From the NCBI GenBank assembly GCA_024291935.2, contig CM044309.1, forward strand, positions 4,092,001 to 4,156,000: DNA of 64,000 nucleotides, written 5' to 3'. Numbering within the stretch: the first letter of the stretch is position 1; each line of letters begins with the position of its first letter. This DNA comes from Okapia johnstoni (Eukaryota; Chordata; Mammalia; Artiodactyla; Giraffidae). The position numbers and the translations under genes were made by a program. The notes beneath the pieces were generated by a model. The model was given only the letters and a program-made list of their open reading frames with translations, ran no database searches and was not told the origin of the DNA. Of the stretch, positions 56,421 to 64,000 are shown in pieces.

Positions 56421-56640
56421 CTAAAAGCGTGTCGCCTCAGTCACTCTTAGAATCTTATTTTGCAGAGAGGCAAATTTAGGCTCCCGACAATGTTTGGACA
56501 GCTCCAAATACCAATCAAAATAGACATCCTGTTCAGTTCTGGAAATTTTAACACTATTGTTGTCCAATTTAGCTTTAAGGAATGCAAGCATGGGGATTTC
56601 CAAAGTTCCCCAGCGTGGCCATTGATATTCTAAATTGTCT
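56421..56640 (-). pseudogene. Gag matrix-like segment
   Basis: A frame of 60 codons starting MEIPMLAFLKAKLDNN, preceded in another reading by a tryptophan-proline-rich block (QWPRWGTLEIP), resembles the matrix part of ERV1 gag. Its N-terminal part upstream contains stops. Assignment is by resemblance and by position at the 5' side of pol. Confidence 0.55.
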
Positions 56641-56970
56641 TTAGTAGGATATGACCACTTAGCTAGAAATGCACACGTGGAAGGACATCAGTTTTTAAAC
56701 ATAAAAGCCACTGGACTTCTTGTGGGAGGAAGGGTGCACGCTCGAAACTGGGATTCCGATTCTCAGAGGCTTTTTTTGCTCAAGGAAAATAAGCATTTTC
56801 AAAAGCTTCAACAACTCAGATAGCTTAGAGCTCAAACAATTCAATTCAAATTGCTTACAATTCTAATAGCCTGCAGACCTAAAACCAGTTAGTTCTAAGG
56901 GAACAATTTGGTTTTACAAGAGCCAAGCCAAAGGACTTTCAGCCAGTTTCCACAGAATAGCCCCCATTTC
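56641..56970 (-). other. Possible gag/leader remnant of the ERV
   Basis: Lies 5' of the matrix-like block and ends exactly where BovB begins. Contains tcaattcaaattgcttacaa and other low-complexity text. No LTR or primer-binding site recognised. Confidence 0.35.
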
Positions 56971-57442
56971 TTCCAGAAAAACATCTATTTCTGCTTTATA
57001 GACTATGCCAAAGCCTTTGACTGTGTGGATCACAATAAACTGTGGAAAATTCTGAAAGAGATGGGAATACCAGACCATCTGACCTATCTCTTGAGAAACC
57101 TGTATGCAGGTTAGGAAGCACCAGTTAGAACTGGACATGGAACAACAGACTGGTTCCAAATAGGAAAAGGAGTACGTCAAGGCTGTATATTGTCACCCTG
57201 CTTATGTAACTTATATGCAGTGTACATCATGAGAAACGCTGGGCTGGAAGAAACACAGCTGGAATCAAGATTGCCGGGAGAAATATCAATAACCTCAGAT
57301 ATGCAGATGACACCACCATTATGGCAGAAAGTGAAGAAGAACTTAAGAGCCTCTTGATGAAAGTGAAAGAGGAGAGTGAAAAAGTTGGCTTAAAGCTCAA
57401 CATTCAGAAAACTAAGATCATGACATCTGGTCCCATCACTTC

Positions 57443-57862
57443 ATGGGAAATAGATGGGGAAACAGTGGAAACAGTGTCAGACTTAATTTTGGGGGCTCCA
57501 AAATCACTGCAGATGGCGATTGCAGCCATGAAATGAAAAGATGCTTACTCCTTGGAAGGAAGGTTATGGCCAACCTAGATAGCATATTTAAAAGCAGAGA
57601 CATTACTCTGCCAACAAAGGTCCATCTAGTCAAGGCTATGGTTTTTCCAGTGGTCATGTATGGATGTGAGAGTTGGACGGTGAAGAAAGCTGAGCGCCGA
57701 AGAATTGATGCTTTTGAACTGTGGTGTTGGAGAAGACTCTTGAGAGTCCCTTGGACTGCAAGGAGTTCCAACCAGTCCATCCTAAAGGAGATCAGTCCTG
57801 GGTGTTCATTGGAAGGACTGATGTTGAAGCTGAAACTCCAATCCTTTGGCCACCTGATGTGA
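57443..57862 (+). pseudogene. BovB reverse transcriptase C-terminal fragment
   Basis: 139 codons covering KITADGDCSHEMKRC, SRDITLPTKVHLVKA and [15 protein letters not shown], then a stop (ctgatgtgaag). Upstream frames (56,908-57,114 with FIDYAKAFD; 57,321-57,536) are separated by shifts. Confidence 0.88.
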
Positions 57863-57962
57863 AGAGCTGACTCATTGGAAAAGACCCTGATGCTGGGAAG
57901 AATTGGTGGCAGGAGGAGAAGGGGACAACAGAGGATGAGATGGTTGATGGCATCACTGACTC

Positions 57963-57968
57963 GATGGA
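57963..57968 (+). repeat. 6 bp target-site duplication of the solo LTR
   Basis: gatgga at 57,963-57,968 and again at 59,075-59,080, immediately outside the LTR ends. Six bases is the duplication size usual for betaretrovirus-like (ERV2) integrases. Confidence 0.95.
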
Positions 57969-58940
57969 TGCCGGGAGCCAGCTCATGAGATCCCACCCAT
58001 GACAGAGTCATGAGGAGAAGACCTGACGAGCAGAGCAACTCAGGCCTCAGGGATTCTCGAGAGGCTGCCTCAGCGCTCACCTTAAAGATGATGTCTGTCT
58101 TTCTGATGTTTGCTACAATAAACCTCTTCTTTTTTTCTGTGACTTAGAAAAAAGGCTTTTCCTGATTCTCTTCTAAAATAGATCAATCTAAAACCTCAAA
58201 TCAACAAGGCCCCTGAACGGTAGCACCCTAAATAAAATTATCTGGGATATAAAATATGCTAATCTAAATTCCTCTTGCTAGCATATTGGTTTGTTTAATA
58301 AATGTACCTGTGCCTTTGGAGCTAATGTGCATAACTGCTCCCTAGTAATAAAACAGCATTGAGAGCCTCCGCACAGAAAGCCCCTATGGGCACAAAACCC
58401 TTCGCAGGAAAAAAGGCTTGTTAGGAAATACAGAAAATATTGCTTTGTGAAACTGTTACTTAATCTATATTTACTCACTATGGTTTTACTCTTAATGTAT
58501 TTAGCCTATATAATGAAAGCATAATAGTTAAAAATTTATATAAATAGAAGTTTAGCTTTAATACAAATAATTAGACAATTGTTGAATTAACTGATGATTC
58601 TTACTTAGAGCTGACCTTCAACTTGCTGCTCTATGACCTCATGGGACCACATTCTTCTCTGTTAAGCTCAAGGCATAAAGTAAATTACCGAAAACAGGTT
58701 TTACCTTGAAACTTTCTACTGATGAATTCTTTCCTGCTGTGCCTGATACAAAAGCGCTCTGACTGATCAACCCTTATCAGTGGAGAGTCACAGATGTTAG
58801 CAGGCCCCCAGGCCGGAAGGTGATGTAAACAAAGTGAACTAAGATATGCAAACGATGTCGGTGAGGGGCAGCACTGCTGATCCATTAAACTGATCTGGCG
58901 TGACTCTATACTTTACATTTGTTTCTATGCACCACTAAAA

Positions 58941-58948
58941 ATATAAAA
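58941..58948 (+). promoter_or_regulatory. LTR TATA-like box
   Basis: atataaaa, about 125 bp before the LTR 3' end, in the position expected for the U3 core promoter. Activity is inferred, not shown. Confidence 0.6.
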
Positions 58949-58962
58949 GCTGTCTTAAAAAC

Positions 58963-58968
58963 AATAAA
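58963..58968 (+). terminator. LTR polyadenylation signal
   Basis: AATAAA lies 15 bp after the TATA-like box. If both are used, the R region would begin beyond it; such closely spaced TATA and AATAAA occur in retroviral LTRs. A second AATAAA (aataaacctc) lies near 58,118 in the 5' part. Confidence 0.6.
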
Positions 58969-59191
58969 GTCAGAAGACACTTGGAAACACCGAGACTCGC
59001 TGTGTCTTCTCATTCGTATCGCTGACGCCGTCCATCCTGAGGGAAGCCTGACCAGCTGGAGCAGGACTCCGGCAGATGGAGATGTGTTTGGGTAGACTCT
59101 GGGAGTTGGTGATGGACAGGGAGGTCTGGCGTGCTGCGGTTTATGGGGTCTCAAAGAGTCAGACACGACTGAGTGACTGAACTGAACTGAA

Positions 59192-59975
59192 CAAAGGAGT
59201 GAGCTGGTGGTTAACCAGCACAGTTGCCATTGAAACAGTCGTATATCAAAATCAGACCAAAGTGCTGGATGAGTTATCACATACAGAATGAAGTCTTAAC
59301 CAGAAAGGATGAAACCTTGAAACAGATTCTGGATAAAGCCTGAAGAACTTCAAATACAAGAATGGTGTAAGCTTGGACCCAGGAGAAAAGCAAATTTTCA
59401 AGCTCCAGGGTCAGTGAGACAAGCAGTGAGCTCAATCAGCTCAATTGTGGGTGTCCTACCTGTTTGCTCACGAGCCCCAATACCTATGGGGATCTTTTCT
59501 GGTCCCTGAATGTTGACCTAAACCAAAGAGACTGCCAGCTATTTCCCCACAAAAAAAAGAAAACAAAAGGTTTATTTAAGATCAGCAGAGAATTGCAATT
59601 TGGGGGTCTGCAATCTTGGCTAGCCACATTCAGGACCCCGCATGGCAAGGGAAGAAAGCTTTTATGGGGAGGAGAAGGAAGGTAGGAGGCTACAGGAAAC
59701 AGGATCCACTGCTTTGCATCGACGGAGTCCTTGTCAGGGAAGGTAGGTCTTTGGCTCCACTTCTTGCTGGGCTCTGCTGTGGTCACAGGACGTGAGAGCA
59801 CCCTATTCTGGCCTCTAGACTAGTCCTGTTGAGGTTTCTGTTTATTAGCTTTTTGGAATAGACATAGAGGGTTACAGTGATAAAAGGAAGGTTATGTTTG
59901 AAAAGTTAGAACCAAAGGAATCACTTGAAGCTCAAAGGTGTCATCAGTTAGTCAGGGCCATGTTTTACCTTTTCC
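59192..59975. other. Unassigned, possibly retroelement-derived
   Basis: Includes tttatttaagatcagcagag, aattgcaatttgggggtctg and ttttggaatagacatagagg, text with the feel of an ERV1 LTR or leader, next to the antisense ERV1 relic that BovB separates from it. I cannot identify LTR ends, TATA or a primer-binding site with confidence. Confidence 0.3.
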
Positions 59976-60192
59976 GCCCTGCTGGTGGCTCAGTGGTAAG
60001 AATCCTCCTGCCAAAGCAGGAGATGCAGGTTTGATCCTTGGGTTGGGAAGAGCCTCTGGAGAAGGAAATGGAAACCCACAACAGTATTCTTGCCTGGGAA
60101 GTCCCATGCACAAAGGTGCCGAGTGGGCTGCAGTCCATGGGGTTGCAAAAGAATTGGACATGACTTAACAACTAATCACAACCACCAACAAC
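59976..60192 (+). mobile_element. Bov-tA SINE
   Basis: From gccctgctggtggctcagtg to acttaacaactaatcacaac, with a caaccaccaacaac tail. B box variant aggtttgatccttggg. Confidence 0.9.
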
Positions 60193-60338
60193 AGTGCAAT
60201 TGGCCCCTGGGCTACGAGCAAATCCCCCTCTCTGTCAGCACTGGGCCCACTCGGGCTGGTAGACGCCAGGTCTGGGGGAGCTCCAAGAGTTGTGTTTTGA
60301 ACAGGTTGAGATGTCCTTGTGACAACTACGTGGAGACA

Positions 60339-60535
60339 GAAAGTGAAAGTGAAAGTTGCTCAGTCGTGTCCAACTCTTTGTGACCCCGTGGACTGCAGTC
60401 TATACAGTCCATGAAATGCTCCAGGCCAGAATATTGGAGTGGGTAGCCTTTCCCTTCTCCAGGGGATCTTCCCAACCCAGGGATCGAACCCAGGTCTCCC
60501 GCATTGCAGGCGGATTCTTTACCAACTGAGCTAAA
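60339..60535 (-). mobile_element. Bov-tA SINE, antisense, with perfect duplication
   Basis: From gaaagtgaaagtgaaagttg to ttaccaactgagctaa. The 9 bp repeat gtggagaca at 60,330-60,338 and 60,536-60,544 is exact. The antisense B box is consensus (gggatcgaaccca). Confidence 0.95.
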
Positions 60536-60779
60536 GTGGAGACATCAAAAAGGCAATTGGATGAGAGAATTCGAACCTTGATCACAAATGAAAATATAAA
60601 TTTAAGAAATCATAAATGTAAAAAAAATAGAATTTTTATAGCCTTGGGAATCAGAGTAATAGAAACATTAATCACATTACAGCAAGTCTAGAATTCTACA
60701 ATTTAAATTTCCTTTCCTACATTGAAGCTACAGTTTACTTAATTTTGGTAATAAAATTTCTTCTGGAATACAACTTTTG

Positions 60780-61370
60780 CATTGTTCATGAATGGACTGA
60801 CTATGCTCTTTTCAGCAATGTATGGCAGTTCTTATTTCTTTACATCACTGACAACACTGCCTATTATTTAAAAAATATTTACCAATATTATATGCAAAGA
60901 ATCAGAGAACATTGTTAAAGCTATACTTCTTTGATTATTAAGATTGAGCATTTTTTCATATATTTGTCAGTCATTTGTCTTTCCTCTTTACAGAGTTGCC
61001 TGTTTTTATCTTCTTGCTCTTTTCTCTTGGGAATTCAATTTTTATGTTAACAAAAAATGACAACTTTTTCTATAGCAAAGGCCTTGTTCCTGTGGCTGCC
61101 ACTTCCATTGAAAACTTTCCTCCAGTTACCCCTTTCCTTTTCATTAAACTTTTTTTGTTATTGTTGCTTGACCCACATATTTTGGTTATTTCTCAGTTTG
61201 TGCCTCCGGTATTTGAGAAAAAGTTCTTCTCCTACCATATACTTAAATATTTACTTATTTTTATAGCATATTATGTCATTGAAAAATCTAATCCATCTCA
61301 GATTTATTTTGGTGTATGAGTGAGATACACCAAAGTAACTAATTTTCTAACTAATTTTTTCTGAGCAAGT
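60780..61370 (-). mobile_element. Old L1, antisense
   Basis: catcactgacaacactgcct, aagattgagcattttttcat and atatttgtcagtcatttgtc follow antisense L1 ORF2. The 114-codon sense frame at 60,975-61,319 is the mirror of this relic, not a gene. Confidence 0.7.
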
Positions 61371-64000
61371 AAACATTATTCCTGCCTGGTAGGCTTGTTT
61401 TTGCTGGCAACTTAGGTGATTTAATAAGATGATGGGAAATAACACATCCAAATAGCTTGGCATGTGTCTGCTTCTGAAAGGGTATTAGAATATTTGCTGA
61501 TGGTTTGGGGAAGTTATATTCTCTAGTCTTTGAGGGGAAAAAATAAGGCCACTTAAACGCTTTTCCTCTCTGACATAATTGCTATTTCTACCTTCTCATA
61601 GTAAGGAGATTAGCCCAGATGCCATTCCAAGAAACCTCTCGTGAGTGCACTTGGGCTCTGAGCATTCTAATGCTTGCAAACATTACCCTTTGTCCATCGG
61701 TTTACTTTTAAGATAAAGATACTAAAGATACTTGTAAAGATACAAGATGAGGGTATGCACATATATTTAAGACTCTAGTTACTCCTATGAGTTACTTCCT
61801 TCTCTGTTAAAAGTGGTATTTGTAAGCAGAAATATGTGAGACCATTTCTCCTAACTTCTTTCAAGTATGTTACATTTCTATTAAGATCTTTTTTATTTTA
61901 TACATTTTCCCCTTAGCTTTATAAACGTGTCCATATAAGCCTAGGAACATAAAATCCACTATTTTCTTGTAGTAGGTTAAATATCCACATCCATGTTTCC
62001 TTTATGTCAAATGGAGCAGTCCTGGAATAAATGCAGTTTTTCATTTTTATCTATGCCCATCTTTCCTTTGTCTACCTTGTGAGATTTAAAATAGCCAAAT
62101 CTAATAAAAGTAGTAAGGGAATCCTAGTACAATGTCTCATAGAGAACAGTAGGTAAATGAGTATTTGGTATTTATAGATAATCATGAAGATAGTGTTCAG
62201 AATAAAAATATTTCCTTATGCTTTCATGGTCTTAGATACAAAGCGCCAATGACTTTCAGAGTGATTTGAACCCATTATTATCTGGTGATATTTTCCTCAA
62301 AAGATTTTTTTCTTCTAAGCCTTTTTACTCTCATTGTAATTCTTGGTTAGTCTGCCCGCGAATAAATGAACAAATTCACAGGGGATTATCTTTCTTTTTT
62401 TATTTTTCATCTCTTTTACAATGGGACCTCATACCAACCCAAAATAATATTTGGAAAATAGAAAAACAGCAAAAGGATAATTCACGAGCTATACTGGAAA
62501 TACACGGGTATTCTATCTCTAAGGATCTGCTGTAAAAATGAGGCACAGAAGCAAAAGTAAATGTTAAGAAGCGAGATAAAGAGAGACCAGGAGTCCGTTG
62601 TAGCTCAGCTTTTTTTTTTCATAGTTTAGAATCAGGATCTCATCCTGGGGTCCAGGACTGACTTTGTTACGAGGAACCAAAGAAGGGAATGAGTCCCTAA
62701 ATACTCTAAAAATCTGTGTCAGATTTCACGTATATATAATTCTTTTCATTTCGTGGGGAGGTAGGGAGAAGTTTCACAGCTTTACTCACATATTTATAGG
62801 AATCCATGATCACAAAAGGGTGAAGAACCACTAATACAGAACAACTAGAATTACAATAAATGAAAAACTTCTCTTTTGAGTTCTGTCGGGAAATTAAATC
62901 TTTCAACATTTCCGCCTTCCTTTCCTTTGCCCTAATTCTCTTTGATGAATTTAATGCTTTCAGAGTTATTTTGCTGAAGCTTATAGGAATGAATAATTTA
63001 GAAAACAGCTCGAGTACCTGGACTCACAGATTAACTAAAGGGTTTCATTAAAGCTCAGCGTGATGTTTATGAAGCGGGTGGTCCTAAGACAAAAGACTCC
63101 AGGGAGTAGAAGCACCCTTCTTCTCTTGAACCTATTGCTGAGCCCATCAGCTGGCATTGTTATTCTGGACGGTTAGAAGCCCAGCAGGTTTGGCATAAAG
63201 GAAGTCAGCGGCCAAACACGGGGAAGAGACAGAGAATCCTTGCAGGACGTTCAAATCCTCCACCTAAGTTGGCAACAAAGGGAGAGGGCACAAAACAGGA
63301 ACGTGAGTCAAAGGAGCATTCGAGCTGCATGCTTAGGTGATCCGATGTCTTGTCCACATGTCTCCTCTGGGCAGCTGCGTTTATCGGCTACTTCAGAGAA
63401 ACGTGGACAGCTCCCATAATGCACCTCGTGAGCGCTGCCAAATATGTGAAATCCTGGCAGAAGCAAGTGACCGGGAACCACGCTTTCCAACTGGCATTTA
63501 GCTAAGGGATAAAGTTCGATGACCATCATATATCTCCTGTCACTTCTTTGCCCTTTCCATAATAAGACTTACAGACCTATTTAACTCCTGGAATCCATTT
63601 TTAACTTCCTTAAAAAAATGTGGGTCATCAAGTCAGGTCCTTTTCTTATCATTGCCACGAGATTTATTTTTAAATTGTTCAATTTATTTTCAGAAAATAC
63701 TTTCAGACGTTGTAGGTCCTGAGCCTCTTTTGTAAATGTATTTCTTAAACTCAGACGCCTTTTTCTTTGGCCCTCGTGATGACCTTTGATAACTTTAGAT
63801 GAAAATTTTATCAAGCCTGTTTCAGGCCTTCCCAATATCTGGCAAGTAGATATTAATACGCACAGTCAGATTATGTTTGCAAAGAAAGTATTTAATTTTT
63901 TAGAATGCTTATGGGGACTAAGATAAATGAAGTGCTTCTTGGCCCTTACATTTTTAATACAGAAGATTCACTTAAATTCTGGGCTCCAAATAAAAATTTC
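61371..64000. other. Unassigned; longest repeat-poor stretch
   Basis: About 2.6 kb with no recognisable BovB, L1, SINE or ERV sequence. Frames reach only 60-90 codons on either strand, without known motifs. No splice-bounded exon is convincing. Confidence 0.4.

Larger units (their letters stand above)
52860..56970 (-). mobile_element. Class I endogenous retrovirus relic, antisense
   Basis: Retroviral order reads right to left: gag-matrix-like (about 56,640-56,421), then RT (about 56,100-55,250), RT connection (55,234-54,977), RNase H (54,871-54,581) and the integrase end (53,131-52,862). Similarity is to gammaretrovirus-like ERV1. Reading frames are broken by many stops and shifts. I see no LTR on either side. 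Between matrix-like and RT sequence there is only about 0.3 kb, too little for capsid, nucleocapsid and protease, which implies an internal deletion. Confidence 0.85.
57969..59074 (+). mobile_element. Solo LTR, ERV2/ERVK-like
   Basis: A 1,106 bp unit with canonical TG...CA ends and an imperfect terminal inverted repeat (tgccggga at the start; ctccggca at the end). No retroviral genes lie between the two BovB halves, so the provirus was reduced to one LTR by recombination between its LTRs (inference). A TATA-like box and a polyadenylation signal lie near its 3' end in the plus orientation. The short U5-like tail includes cgctgacgccgtccatcctg. Confidence 0.93.
56971..59191 (+). mobile_element. 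5'-truncated BovB split by a solo LTR
   Basis: Sense BovB runs from ttccagaaaaacatctattt to 57,968, stops at ctcgatgga, and resumes at 59,075 (gatggagatgtgtttgggta) to the terminal gaactgaactgaac at 59,191. YADD is retained at 57,300-57,311. The frame is broken by a stop (gcaggttagg) and a 1 bp deletion (aaacacagctgg). Confidence 0.94.

Noticed and set aside
57436..58080. 214-codon antisense open frame
   Set aside because: It is the mirror of BovB fused by chance to the solo LTR 5' part, crossing an insertion boundary.
60975..61319. 114-codon hydrophobic frame as a membrane protein gene
   Set aside because: It lies on antisense L1 relic sequence with typical phenylalanine/leucine-rich mirror composition.
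1..64000. CRISPR arrays, operons, phage or bacterial defence systems
   Set aside because: The spaced repeats are SINEs and LINEs in mammalian DNA; spacing, orientation and sequence do not fit any prokaryotic system.

Overview
This 64 kb window is mammalian nuclear DNA from a ruminant, almost certainly a bovid (cattle, bison, buffalo, sheep or goat type). The evidence is the repeat content: many BovB (RTE-clade) LINE copies, many Bov-tA/Bov-A SINEs, cetartiodactyl CHR-type tRNA-derived SINEs, ruminant L1 3' ends, and a betaretrovirus-like (ERV2/ERVK) solo LTR. I cannot resolve the species. I recognise no host protein-coding exon, rRNA, genuine tRNA, CRISPR array or bacterial feature. Every protein-like reading frame I can identify is a retroelement relic.

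Layout. 0-12.5 kb: AT-rich single-copy-looking DNA with old L1 and MIR relics, one 5'-truncated BovB and several SINEs. 12.5-15.6 kb: a SINE and BovB cluster beside a GT/GC microsatellite. 16.7-17.6 kb: a 5'-truncated L1 whose ORF2 C-terminus is still open. 18-32 kb: BovB pieces nested in L1s, L2 relics, CA microsatellites and an L1 split by an unassigned LTR-like block. 34.0-38.4 kb: the most informative locus, an old antisense L1 split by a nearly complete 3.38 kb BovB. That BovB has an inverted 5' part carrying the endonuclease, a sense 3' part carrying the reverse transcriptase, a 17 bp target-site duplication, and its own 121 bp L1 insertion with a 13 bp duplication. 39.6-51.7 kb: more BovB, Bov-tA, MIR and L2, including a dimeric SINE flanked by an unusually long 31 bp direct repeat. 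52.9-57.0 kb: an antisense class I (gammaretrovirus-like) endogenous retrovirus relic with integrase, RNase H, reverse transcriptase and gag-matrix-like pieces. It abuts a BovB that is itself split by a complete 1,106 bp solo LTR with a perfect 6 bp duplication. 59.2-64 kb: unassigned sequence, two SINEs, an old antisense L1 and about 2.6 kb with nothing recognisable.

The sequences do not act together as a pathway. The nesting gives a relative history of insertions: old L1/L2/MIR and ERV1 first, then BovB, then younger L1, SINE and ERV2 LTR insertions. BovB and L1 are the plausible sources of the reverse transcriptase that mobilised the SINEs. I found no convincing undescribed biological system. 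The best leads are the BovB inversion junction with priming-site microhomology, the nested solo LTR, the long-duplication SINE, and two unassigned retroelement-like blocks (30.63-31.13 kb and 59.2-59.97 kb). Family names are from recognition of consensus-like motifs, without a database search.
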